Positions 46,961 to 59,000 of a stretch of 64,000 nt of DNA are shown here, in pieces. The stretch is from the NCBI RefSeq assembly GCF_030272615.1, contig NC_081412.1, positions 540,782,335 through 540,846,334 on the forward strand, in the 5' to 3' direction. Origin of the DNA: Cryptomeria japonica. Taxonomy: Eukaryota; Streptophyta; Pinopsida; Cupressales; Cupressaceae. Below the pieces are notes generated by a model that worked only from the letters and a program-made list of their open reading frames with translations, had not been told where the DNA came from and searched no databases. The first letter of the stretch is position 1, and the number at the start of each line of letters is the position of its first letter. The translations under genes were made by a program, and so were the position numbers.

Positions 46961-47142
46961 GTGAGTAATTAGGTGTAAAAGATATGAATATGTTGGTGCT
47001 TTTAAGATCCTTATTGTCTGTTGAATCCATGCTTGCCAGAGAGTTCTGGAATATATGCAAGTCCTTTCACACCATATACGTGCACATTTAGTTTTTGTCT
47101 ATTTTTTATAGTTCATAAATCTTGTTTATTTTTTATCCTCAG

Positions 47143-47244
47143 ATGATGCGCCTGAGATGAGTACTCTGTCCACTTTAGGAGCTTCTGTGGTGCAGAAAGA
47201 AAGGCTTGCTAAAACCTTCAAGAAAAATGACATTATGGAAATTG
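47143..47244 (+). other. Exon-like segment, unidentified gene (next exon)
   Basis: Acceptor TTTTATCCTCAG, donor ATTG|GTTAGT, symmetric phase 1, 102 bp. It reads DAPEMSTLSTLGASVVQKER and LAKTFKKNDIMEI. The intron between it and the previous segment would be 182 bp. No further exon was identified. Confidence 0.5.
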
Positions 47245-49599
47245 GTTAGTAGTTAACTAATTTGATTGCACAGAATAATGACGATTTCCCTTCATTAAAC
47301 TTCAAATTTTGAGTATATAATTTAGCAGTAGGAATAATATACCTTCTGATTCTGATTTCTACAACAATCATGATTCGTTATGGTAGAAATATTGACAGGC
47401 GAACTTTTCCAAGCACCCACAACATTCCATAAAGTATAATCCACCACTATAAAACAAGTATATATACAGTCACAGTTTAATTATGTTGGCATTAAAAGTG
47501 AATTTTCTCTGTACCAGTTTAACCACTAAATCCTCTATGGTTGGTCCCAAGTACATGGTTTGGGAAGGGTAATAGTTATTCTTCAAACCTTTTAAGGAGG
47601 CTTCTTAGGAGACACACAGCTTCCATTCATTTTGATTGGGGTTACCCTTGAACCCCGTGGGTTTCATCATCTCATATATCTCATATTCAAAGGAGGTTAT
47701 AGTTCAAACCTAAATAACTATACAATCAATATATTTGTGAATAAATTTGCCAAATTTTATGTCATTTTGCTGGTTTTGAAACTTTGAATATCTGGAGAGG
47801 CAATCTTAGAGTGAAGGGGCAGGTCTTCTAGAGGATAGTCTTCTAGACAATTGATCATTACACTTTGAGCATTTATTGAGTCTTGTTAGAACCGGCATTC
47901 AAAAATCTTTTGCTGCTTAATTGACTCTAGCAAGGCTTTTGGTTCTGTTCTGCGACATTTCTGTCCTGTTAAGCATTGTTATCAGTGTGTGGTAAAATAT
48001 GTTATTGTTGCTGGCTAGATTATGTTGTTGAATCTTGTAATGTTGGCTTAGGTAGTTTGTCATTCATATATTGATTATGTATTGTTGGCTCAATGGTTAT
48101 GTCTTCACTGATTATTCACTTGTTTGATCAGCCAATAAATAGTTTGGTAAAAGTTTCCACTGTGACAGCTCCTCCTTATACCAAGCAAAAGCATTGCTCT
48201 GTACACTACCTCTTCTATTGTTCTTTGTATTCTTATCTTCGTTCTCTGTGAGACGTAATTACAATTCTGTTTTTTAACCAGTATTCTTGGCAGTGTTATA
48301 ATTTACAGCAAGCACTCCTTTTTCACAAGCTGTGTCATATTGATGTTTTGTGTTGTTTCATTACTGCCATCATCAGGTTCTATAGTGCAATTCTCGATTG
48401 ATTCCAAACTCCCATAACCTCTCTAACTTCTTAAAGCATACAGTGGGAGTTAAGCAGTATTCCTCTTCCAGCCAACACTTTCCAGTATTTACATTGATGA
48501 GTTCAAGGATTTCACTTTTTAGTATTTACATTGATGAGTTCAAGGATTTTTCTATGTAGCGTTTTCCTGTGGATGATGGTTGTATGTTAAATTGTGTTCT
48601 TAGCCCTATACTACTCTTGATTGATGATTTAGTCATTTTTTCTTTCTCTACTGATGATTTATAGAGACAATTTGATGCTCTTTGCTAGCTTGACCAGCTT
48701 GAGGTAAACATTAATAAATAGGTTGTTTTCTTCATGACATCTAGCGGTGCTAAGTTAGGTACCATTTTATCTACAACACTGAGTGTGCAGATGCAACAAA
48801 GACTTAGCATTCTGATGTCCAACTCAGTAGACCATCATTCATTTTACCTTGCCTCAAATTCTCATCTTTTTAAGTGGTATGCCTCCACTTTAGTTTTGGG
48901 GAACCACTTTTTCAGACACATTTCCAGATTACTTGTTCAGAGATACACTTTTTAATGCAGCCATTAGGCTTGTGATTCTTGATTGGTCTGAGCTTTGAAG
49001 CCCTAGTGTAGGGTCTTATCACAATGAATTTACACTGTACATTTATTTCCCCCAACTAAGGATTGAGGTAAGACTTAATCCAAAAATCTCAATTCAAAAA
49101 GTTAGCAATTCTCCCTCTTAATTGGATTTTCTCCTTGTGCATCCCCAAAGCCAAAGGCTTTTCTTGAAATTCCTTGAATATTTACTGGAGATTGTACTCA
49201 TTTTGCAATGGGCACACCAGTAATGGTTGTGAAATTAAATGTAATTCTTAGTTATTTTGAAATACACAAACAATTACAAATAAGGTTTGCACAGGGCTTC
49301 ATTTTAAATATGAGTTATTTTGAAATACACAAGCAATTACAAATAAGAAGTTTCGCACAGGGCTTCATTTTTAAATATAATATAATAATTTCTTTGAACC
49401 TTATGGTATTAGAAATGTATACCTTGAGCTTGATGGGTATTGATATCTGATGAAGGGAATGACCTAAAAATTTGTGATTGATATTGCATGGAGATGATCC
49501 TCTTCTTGCAATCTAAGGGCCAAAAAAGCACTATCCTGCATGTGTGCATATTGCTGGCAGGTTCAGATGGAGGAAATGTGTAGATTAATAAGACATCAT
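47245..49599. other. Unassigned DNA
   Basis: Small tandem duplications only: a unit of about 40 bp (TTTACATTGATGAGTTCAAG) twice at 48485-48555, and a unit of about 64 bp (AGTTATTTTGAAATACACAA) twice at 49250-49380. No convincing coding sequence. Confidence 0.4.
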
Positions 49600-49944
49600 A
49601 CCTCTGTTGTGACCTTTTCACACATCACCCCATTGCAAATGGGGACCCCTTCATTTTTGCTTTCCTTAATGGTTTTGTCGTAGGTGTTGCTTAGTTTGTC
49701 TTAGGTTTGGTTGTAGTGTCAAACTTTCTTGCCTTAGAATGAGAAGGGTTTCATTTTGTCAATTCTAGGAGTTAGTCTAGGAATCAAATTGCAAAATCAA
49801 GATTGTGAAAGTAAAAATTGCAAGTGATGGGTGAAGTGCTGGTTAGATTTTTTAATAAAGCAAATGATTTCATTGAGGAATTGGTAATAGATATATGAGA
49901 GAGTTGTAACCATTTAGGATAGGATTCAAGTCATACTTGCATTG

Positions 49945-52220
49945 TGTGAAGAATTTCATGTTGTTCAGGAAAAGACCATTCCATGTTTGCATGTGCTAAT
50001 GGATATTCTCAAACAAACTTTGGTGGATGGAAATGTGATAGAGGCAAATCAAGCATTCGATTCATTGTTGGTATTGCGCATTGGTTTTGAGAAAGGAAAT
50101 ATTTGAGAAGGTAAACGACGATTGCATTTAGTTAAGAGGAATGGTCAAGGGTATTCAAGATAGAATCCTCATTTCTGTAGAGATAGCGTTTGGACAAGAA
50201 GTGAATGATGATAGAGATATGAATGTGGGTGAATTGAAAGATAAAATGAAAAGTACCTTCTTCAAGCTATAGGTTCCATTTTGGAAAATCATTTGGAAGA
50301 TGCTGCTTCATTCATGACTTTCATGAATAGTTTCCAAGAACAAGGATCAGAATGGGAAAAGATTTTTGCCATGGGTATATGTAATGTCCCCTTTTTTAGG
50401 TGACATGAGATGAGCAGGGGTTGACCTACCATTCGAGTTCTTGTAGGTCAACGACATGGTTAGGGGACTCATTCTGAGGGTCACGGAGCTTTGCAGGGGT
50501 TCTATGAGCTGTTTCAGACCTTCAGACGAGGTCTCCTATTTTTTAGGGAGAACTGGCAGTTGACTGAATGACCACCTGGGGGACCAAGGAGTAGAGCAGG
50601 ATCCTTTTGAGCAGTTACAGGTGTTTGGAGAGAGCTTCTTACTTTTTAGGGAGATTCCCTACTTTTTAGGAGGTTGTGGCAGTTTCCATATTGGAGCTGA
50701 CAGTGGTGGATAGAGACTCAGTGAGGATATTCAGTGTTTGGGATTTGGTGTTCTGGCAGTAGTAGACCAGTTTGGAGCAGTTCCTTAATTTTAGGAGGCA
50801 GTTCCTACATTTGTGGAGGCTATTCCTACTATTTAGGAGGTTATGATAGTATCCAGGGTTGGGTTTCCATGAGACTATTCCTTGGTTTTAGTTTCAAAAG
50901 ATTTGGGTATGTTTCCTAGTTTCTAGGAGCATCCCTAGATTTTAGGGATAAGACTGCTAGTGGATCCATGATTTCCGACTTCAGCCACAGACAGGTGGCA
51001 AGTTCCGTTTCAGGCTTTTGGAGTCATTTGAGCCTTCTGCAGCTATTTGGGTTATATTTTTAATATATTTAAATATTTCCTAAGTTAGCGTTTAATTAAT
51101 TAAATAAGGCTATGTTTATAGCCATTTTGGAGTAATAAGGGGTTTTTGGCTTCATCTGGATGCATATGCCCATGTGTTATAGCTCGTTGGAAAGGTCTTG
51201 AACTTTTATAAATGTTTCCCATTTGTCAAGGACCCTTTTGATGAACAAAATTCTTTTATATTAAAAAAGTGGCATTTTCTCTATACTTGGCGACTAAAAA
51301 ATGAGAAATAAGACTTTATAAGCCTAAGCGCACTTTTCATACACTTTTAGGGTTCGAGCTAGAGGGAAGGAGTTATAAGAAGATGGTAATCTAATTATCA
51401 AGCATCTTTTTACACAATCAAACTTATTTTTGCGAATTAGCTCTGAGTGGGCGATTCTTCATCTGGGACGCAAACCCCAAGATCTGGACTGGCTGGGACG
51501 TAGCCCTCAGCAGTTATTGGCATTGGATTCTTCAGGCAGAGTGCATTGTTGACAGAGATTGAGTACGCCATTCTTCATTGTGGATTTAGGTTGCAGAGTA
51601 AGGGTTTCAACATGGCAGATTGATTCTTCAGCTTGGGCGTGATCCTTGCAACCTTAGGGCCGCCATTTGCAACAAGTACATCTCACGTGGAATGTAAGGA
51701 ATGCATGTATTCAGCCTTAGAGGTATTCTTGATTCATGATCATTATTCACCTTTCAGTTTGGCATCAATATTGGATGTGAGTTCCTTGGATCTGCATTGG
51801 AATTATTATTTGGTTTTACAAATCAGAAATCTGCCTGGTACGGCTTGTAGCAATTCTGATTTGGCTGTATGTTCTTATTTATTTTCAGCCTCCTTTCATG
51901 TTTACTGTTCATTATTCATTACTTGTTTGAAAACTATCAAAAAACACAAAAAGAAACAAACCTTCTGCAACTTCTGTCTATTCTCTAAAACCATCAAAGA
52001 AATCACAGGAAAATATAGTTTATTAATTTAAAAACTACATCAGATCAGCAAGGGGATCCATCAGGGATCTTTCAGTATAGCTAACTTGGCAATCATTGAG
52101 TACAAGTGGAGGCTATGCCAAGTCCACCAATGGAAGAGCTTGACATCATCATGTCTAGGTTTGTTGAATTTGCTATTAAGGAAAGAGACAATGGGCACAC
52201 AATTCTAGAAGATGATTTTT
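49945..52220 (+). pseudogene. Unidentified coding fragment in D2, split by a solo LTR
   Basis: Before the solo LTR: VLMDILKQTLVDGNVIEAN, then, with frame breaks, ISVEIAFGQEVNDDRDMNV and ILENHLEDAASFMTFMNSF, up to EKIFAMGI at 50379. After the LTR: ANLAIIEYKW and, in another frame, MEELDIIMSRFVEFAIKERD. The composition is that of a soluble helical protein, not gag or pol as I know them. It may be a captured host-gene fragment or worn retroelement coding. Family not recognised. Confidence 0.4.
50380..52074 (+). mobile_element. Solo LTR of family E (1695 bp)
   Basis: Opens TGTAATGTCCCC and ends GGGATCTTTCA, with a perfect GTATA duplication at 50375-50379 and 52075-52079. The first 500 bp repeat small hairpins such as TCCCTACTTTTTAGGGAG, comparable to those of the copy at 19635. 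No internal coding region. Confidence 0.85.
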
Positions 52221-52696
52221 AATAATCCTAGGTGGTATTGAATTTTTCTATTTGCTCTTGCTCTCAAATTGTGCCATGGAGGATATTTTATTTTTATTGG
52301 TTAGTATTTAATAAAAGCTAGTAGGTAGAGCGGTAGTTGTAATTAACTCCACTTAGGGTTTCTTTGAATTATCTTGGCCATTAATTTAGAATCAATCTGG
52401 GCCCTTGGTTTGTAATTGAAAGCCCTATATAAGGCTTGCTCATTTCATTTGTAAAAGAGACTTTTGTGAAATTGTTGCTGAAATATTGCCAAAATAAATG
52501 CAAACTCATTGAATCTTGGTGAGAATTTGTGTTGCTTTGGGATGTTAGCATTGTTTCCTACTTCTTATTAGTTTAGATTTGTTTATACCAAGTTGAATAG
52601 TTGAATGGAAGATATTGTTGTTGATTCATGGTGAAACCCTCATATTCATACCATTTGTAGTTTGTTGATTGCAAATTGCAGTGCATGGTTATTCTG

Positions 52697-53061
52697 TGTT
52701 TAATCATCTGCAAGAATATCTGTTACATACAAAGGAGAAATTGCATAACAAACGAGAATATTGAAGACAATAACAAGAGCTGAATGCTTGATTGAATATT
52801 GCTTGTATTACTTGATTTACAATGAAGGATATGTCATCCTTATAAAGAAATCTAATTCAAAAGATAGAAACCCTAAAAAGCAATTAATGATTAATAATGA
52901 ATTAATTATTAATATACCTAAGGGATGCATGCATATTAAAAGATTATTAAATGCCTAAAAAAGCTTCCTAAATTTAGCTTAAGTGAAAAAAGAAAAGGTC
53001 ACTTAATTAATTAATCAATATGATTAAGTTAATTAAGTAAATAAAACCTTTTACTCTAACA
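52697..53061 (-). mobile_element. Solo LTR of family C (365 bp)
   Basis: On the minus strand it opens TGTTAGAGTAAAAGG and contains TTCACTTAAGCTAAATTTAG, matching 3890-4256. Perfect TTCTG duplication at 52692-52696 and 53062-53066. Confidence 0.9.
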
Positions 53062-53602
53062 TTCTGAACTCATGTTGAAAGCGTAATTTTAATTGCTTTA
53101 TGCTCATTGACTTGCATGTTTATGGTGTTGATGTGTACAAGTGATTTGAAAATCATTTGCATACCCCTTGAAGATTGCATCATCTTTGTGTAGTTGTTTC
53201 CTCATGGCGAAGCAAAGGTTGGTTTGGTTTCACTAAGTCAACCATAGTTTCTTGCATTTTTAGAAGTAGATTAGATTCCTAAACTCTTATCCTTTTGCAT
53301 TTTGTTTTAAAGATCTTTCTTAGGATTAGTTGGAAAGCCCCATTGCAAAATCATACATTATTCAAAGGAAAAGAATTGACAAAGTCTGGAAAAATTGCGC
53401 AAGTCCCTTTGTGTTAACAGCAAATCATATCATTCACTGAGTCCATCCATTGCATTGTCTAGATCTAACATTTGTAAGCATTGGGGTAGCCTTAATTGAT
53501 CACATCATTTAGCATTTGAGGTTTCCTTGTTCAAGAGAGGATAGAATACTTGTCATTTTATTTTGTGTTGTAGGGTGTCATAAAGCATGCATCAACAACC
53601 TC

Positions 53603-55200
53603 AAGATAGCAATGAATGTGAGGCTTTGATGATTTTTCTTTCCAATCTCAATTATCACTCTCAAATCTTAGCCCTTTGGATTTATGGATTGTCAAGCATC
53701 ACATCATCTTAAGGAAGAGTTTGTAGGGATAACTAGGAGTTACTCAAATGATTGGCACAAGTCATGGGTAATATATAACTTGTTGGCCAATTCACAAGGA
53801 ATGTCCCCAATCAGAAAACCTTAAGAAATAGATGAATTTAAAAAAAAGTGTAAGCAGAATTGATGAACAAATGTCAAATGTAGGTGCCAACCCCATTGAA
53901 ATTGATTCTGATCAGCAATATGACAATGGCAAAGACCCTTATCAGCAAAATAATCAGCTCCCAACTGTGGATTCAAACCCTCCCAAGCTGGTATGATTCT
54001 TAAAATAGCTTCCAATGCAAAAAACGGCCAATTTGAATTATCTATAGGCTGCTATAATTTTGAAATCCTCATACTTTCAATCATATATAGTGGTCTGATT
54101 ACTATAATAAATGACAGCTCGAACGAATTGGAAATTGATCACTTCCAGCAGCAATAAACCCTGGATCAGCACTTGTAAAGGTCTACAAATAATTATCAAG
54201 GTACTTTATTGATTCCAGATCAGAAACAAATCAACAATTTCACTTACAATAACATTTAGGGCCTGGAAACCAGCAACATATAATGGAAAATAGCAATTCA
54301 ACTTCTCCAACAGCAGCAATATATCTGAAAACCCTTGTAAAATAAATAGCTACAGAAGATAACTCCAAAATATAGGTATATAGTGTGGCAATGATGTGAT
54401 ATTTTTGTAGATTTAAACCCTTATCAGTAGCATCAATATCAAGATCTCCAAAAGTACAAGGCTACAAGTGTATGACAACGCTAGGATGCAAGATATAGTT
54501 TGGAAAGCACTCCAAGTAGCAGATCAAATGTCTGATATGACTTGTAACAGCAGCAAAATAATCCAAACCTGAGATACAACATCAAATATGGCTGGAAACA
54601 TCAATCAAACGATGGGCACAGCTATTAGGAGGGCTGAAAACATTGATTAATGGCTGGAAATCTCAACAAACATCAGATTCAAACCCTATGTAAGTAGCTA
54701 TGGCAAAACTCCCTCAAAATGATGGTTGGAAACATGAATTAATTAGCTGAACATATGACAAACAACAATAATAGTTTGAAACCTTAGGCACCTTGATGAT
54801 GATAGCTCAAAACAATGATCAAAAGTGGGGCACAACCATTATGGTGGCTGGAAGAATCACAGATAGCATATCCAATAGGGTTGCAACCCTAGAATGATGA
54901 TAAATCAGCAACACTTTATTTGATATAAACCTTTCGATTTACCAAGAAACTCTCATGTGACAAGGAGTATGGAACAATATGTTGGTTGAAAATTTTGTAC
55001 ACTTGGGGAAATATACAAAATTGTGGTTTCAACCACAGCACATGAGTAAAAACTCTCCTAATTAAGGGAAGGCTCCCCCTATCTAACTACAACTTGGAAA
55101 GTAAAATGGGATGGGACAGCAATCTTTCTTCTTTTTTCAAGAAAGACAATATCCTTTTCTCTTCACAGAAAAGGATAGCGATTGAATAACAGCAGTAACC
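53603..55200. other. Non-coding repeat-rich DNA downstream of the large ORF
   Basis: Degenerate repetition of ATGGCTGGAAACATCAAT-like and TCAAACCCTATG-like words about 100 bp apart (54500-54900). No coding sequence was recognised. It may be a leader or LTR portion of the element that carries the large minus-strand ORF. Confidence 0.4.
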
Positions 55201-55229
55201 ACTTTAAAGTGAAATAAGAGAAAGGAAAT

Positions 55230-55715
55230 GAAGTTTCCTGAAAGCGCAAAGACTTCCGTCACTTCCTTCGGGACGGGACAGCAATATCAAGCTCAAAGAC
55301 TTGACTATTGGAAGTCCTATCTACCCTTTTCTATACTAAATTTTACAATGAATAAACGACAACAGCTCAAAGACTGGAATAATTTATTCTTTTAACACAA
55401 AGACAAGAATTAATGCAAGCTCAAAGACTTGCTGCTATTTCTTATCAAACAGTAATTTTCCTCAAGAATAGACGCAAGCTCAAAGACTTGCTGCTCCTTC
55501 TAGAGATTTTCCTATTTTAATTAATCTTCTCTACTTGCAGCTCAAAGACTTCAAATCAGATTGGACTAAGCTCCTTTAGAAACACTTGGCATAGAAGAAA
55601 TAAAAGATTCAAACTCAAACATGTAGCTCAAAGACTCAAAACTTGAGTAGTCCTTCTTTATTATTTCTTCAAAAACTTTCAATCCACATACATAAGCTCA
55701 AAGACTTCTTGCTGT
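55230..55715 (-). repeat. Dispersed array of AGCTCAAAGACTT words
   Basis: About nine copies of (A/C)AGCTCAAAGACTTG or close variants at roughly 30-80 bp spacing (55236, 55290, 55353, 55418, 55469, 55539, 55624, 55694 and others). On the minus strand the word reads AAGTCTTTGAGCT. The array lies just downstream, in minus-strand sense, of a TATA-like motif at about 55780. Confidence 0.8.
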
Positions 55716-55771
55716 AAATTTGGCAGAGTTTTTGCTTGCTTTCCCAAAAGATATATTTACAATGGACTTCT

Positions 55772-55790
55772 CAAGTATTTATAGAAGAGG
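55772..55790 (-). promoter_or_regulatory. TATA-like motif (minus strand)
   Basis: CTTCTATAAATACTTGAGAAG on the minus strand, 300 bp beyond the stop of the large ORF and immediately before the AAGTCTTTGAGCT array. If the ORF belongs to an LTR element, this would be the promoter of the 3' LTR and the array its R-U5. No second LTR was found to prove it. Confidence 0.4.
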
Positions 55791-56075
55791 AGCCTTGAGA
55801 AAAAAGGTGGGAGGATCATAACTAACTTGAGAGATTCTCTCAACCACCAAGACTCCTTCAATAAATAACTGAGACTTCATTAATTAACTAAGAGTCACTC
55901 TAACTAACTAAGACTTATTCCAACTACAGTCCTAATCGGACATAACTTGTAGTTGCCTTACATGTAATTACAAAAGTACAAGTAATGTGTAACTTGTATT
56001 TTACAAAAATTACTTTTACATGTAACTTGTCAAAACGAAATTACAACTAAAGATTACGAAAGAGAGAAAATTCAA

Positions 56076-56097
56076 CTAAGTGTTGAAAAACACTTAG
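56076..56097 (-). terminator. Stem-loop across the stop codon of the large ORF
   Basis: CTAAGTGTT (56076-56084) pairs perfectly with AACACTTAG (56089-56097) around a 4-base loop, and the TAA stop lies within the stem. Nuclear genes do not need such a terminator. It may be an LTR-edge palindrome or chance, so the label is provisional. Confidence 0.3.
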
Positions 56098-59000
56098 GTT
56101 GCCTTTTGTGAAGACATGAATCCTTGAAATTTCCGGATGCTCGCTTGTAGTTCCTCGGGATTCGGTTCATGAGTGTTCTTAGCAACTACCATAGTCTTCA
56201 CAATAGTGTCGTGACAGCGGAGGAGCGCGGAATTGTCTCTATCCAGGATGGACTGGATCTCATGCAAAAAGGCTTGATGTTTCATCAATGCTTGAATTGA
56301 AACTGCCGAGAATTGTTCACTCCTCCATTCACCATGAATCCTCATCTGTAAGTCCGCAAGAACTTCTTCTTCTGGAATTAGCTCTCCATCCTGACTTACT
56401 ATATTGCAAGAGGCCCTTTCACAATGTGAGACAATACCTTGATAAACTTCATTCCGGAATCTCCTTGCATCACTGATCTCTTCGATGAGGGACTTAAGAA
56501 CAAGGGTTTTGTTTTCCATGAGTTCCTCATATTCCAAGTACATGACCCTGGAAGAGATGATGGTGTGCTCCTGCAAAATACTCAGCTGTTGTTGGGGCAT
56601 GGTACGCCAGATTGCCAGACTTTTCTCAACACTTTCCAGATTCTTTTTGAAAGTGTTAGAAGTCTGATCCAATTTCTCCTCAATGGTTTCCAGCTTAGAC
56701 ATTATTTGAAAAATGTCTTTTATCACTTGCACGCATTGATCATGAAGGTGATCAATCCAGGAATCCAGTGCTTGTACTTTTTGAGCAGCCCTTTCTACTC
56801 CACGAATCGATTCTTGGGAACCGGAAGAACCTATGGAGTTACTCCCTTCAGCAGCAGGTTTTGTGATTTTATTGATGGCTGCCATGAGCTGTCGGTTTTC
56901 TTCTTCTAGCTTGTCTTTCTTTGCAAGAAGATCGTCACACCTTTGCACTAGTGAAGCAACAGAAAACTGAGCATCATGTTTAATGACTTCATGTGTTTGC
57001 TTGCCCAATTCTACCCTTGTAACCTTATAATCAGCAGCTGACATTTCATCAAGTGGTTTATCTGCAATAGGTTCCACAATTTCAGCTACTTTCATCTTGT
57101 TGCTATCAACAGTTACCCTGGAAATAGTCTTCGCCTTCTTAGCAACTTTGGATCTGGACTGTTTGAGTTGCTGGTAGTCGAAGGCATCAGGTGAGATCTC
57201 TTTCTTCTTTCTTTTCGGGGTGAAAGAACTAAGCCATGGAGGCAAAGTCATCAACTCACTTCCTGTAACAGCTGTAGGCAAAGGAGAAGCAGTTTCTGTT
57301 TGAATCACTGTGGTCACCCTGGGAGGAATATCTGTTTGAATAGCGACTATGTTTTGCTCAGTTACCAACGGACATGAAGATTGCCTCATGAATTCTTCAA
57401 AACCAGAAGTGGAAGTATCAATTTCTGATAACTGAATGCAAGTGGGATTATCTTCAGGAACTTCCAACACACTTTCTCGTTGTTGCTCAGGAGAAGGTCC
57501 GTATGCTGAAATGGGAACTGCGTTCTGAGGAGACTCATCAATGAGCAAATCAGGGGGAGAAAGAGGCGTCTCAATAGAAACTGGAGGAATGACCTCATGA
57601 GGCGTGTCTGAAACTGGAGACTTAGGCGCATCATCAGATTGCTGCCCCTCTTCTGGATTATCTAGATCGATCACCCGAACATGGAACCGTGATTTCTCCT
57701 TCCCACGAGTAGTTGTCTCCTCAGGAGGAAGCACTACTGCACGACTAACTCGTAACTTGATCCTTGTGCTTGAAGATGAAGCACCCTCCTTATTATCAAT
57801 CTGAATCTCAGACTTTCGTCCAAGAGGCCCTGTAGAATCATCTTCTTTACCAACCTTCATTTTGATAAGTCTAACAGCATTGCTTTTCAACCATGCGTTA
57901 GTGTTGGCCAAGATAGGCTGAAATCTGTCAAGAATGGAGACGCACTCTTTATGTGACCATTGGATCAAAGGAAGTGGAGCTTCCTCAACCCTCCGTGAAG
58001 TGTATTCAGGATCAAGTATACGCCCATCATCAATCATCCCTTGTGGGATATCTGCCAAGTTCAAGTCAACAATTTGCTCAACAGTGAGCCTGCAGTAATC
58101 CATCTTCAGGACTTCAGCTTCTATGCGGAGATCTGCCCAGATGTCTTCAATGCGATGAACATGTACAAAGGATTTTTTGATCTTTTCCTTCATACCTCTA
58201 TAATCAAAATCAGCTCTAGGTTTGAACCTCTTAAGCTTGATTTCCTGCAATTCAACCTCCATGGCCTTAGCCTTCACAGATGTGACAAGGGAGTATCGAC
58301 CAATTTTCAACGGATTTGTGCTGGAGATCCCCATTCCAACCTTGTGTCTAGCAGACTGAAGAGTATGAACAGCCATAATCTGTCTACCCAACTCCATAAG
58401 AATTATCCTATCGGTCGGGTATCTTGGTAGCATGTATGGTTGTCCATCATAGCACCCAATCCTCATGTAGGTGAAGGTGGGAAATTGCAGGAATAAGCAC
58501 CCATACTCAGATACCTTGACCCATGCCTCATCTGATACTCGCTTATTTCTGAGATCCATGTCAAACTGACACATAAAATATCCAAAGAATGCGTCTTGGA
58601 CTCTTCTAAAATGTAGTCTGCTAGGTTTCAAAGGCAGCTGGTCATAATATTCCCAAACTGGTATGAGAGAGCGATCACCCTTGGTAGAAAGACCTGGAAA
58701 GTGTCTAAGTGATGCTGCTAAATATACCAAATAAGAATTCATAAAGAAGGTCATAGTGGTAGGAACCGCTGCAAGTTGTTCGCACAAAGCATCGCTGATG
58801 ATTTCACCCCATGAAATGTGATGCGACTGCCGTATGAACATGATGAATTGATACATCCATGGCTCAAAGACATTAGAGTGCTCAAGGCCTAACATTCTGC
58901 TGAGAAGAGTGATGGTGTCTCCTATCTCCCACTTGAAATCACAACGGTACAACTTTGCCCATCTTGAGAAGGAAGGACGTGGCTCATGAATCCACCTATT

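Larger units (their letters stand above)
49605..53597 (+). mobile_element. Element D2: LTR-like unit with TSD ACCTC and two nested solo LTRs
   Basis: Starts TGTTGTGACC and ends GCATCAACA, flanked by ACCTC at 49600-49604 and 53598-53602. The ends match D1. It contains solo LTRs at 50380-52074 and 52697-53061; without them it is about 1.9 kb. It lacks the GAGCGAA array of D1 but has an unidentified coding-like stretch. TATA-like CCCTATATAAGG lies at about 52424. Confidence 0.75.
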
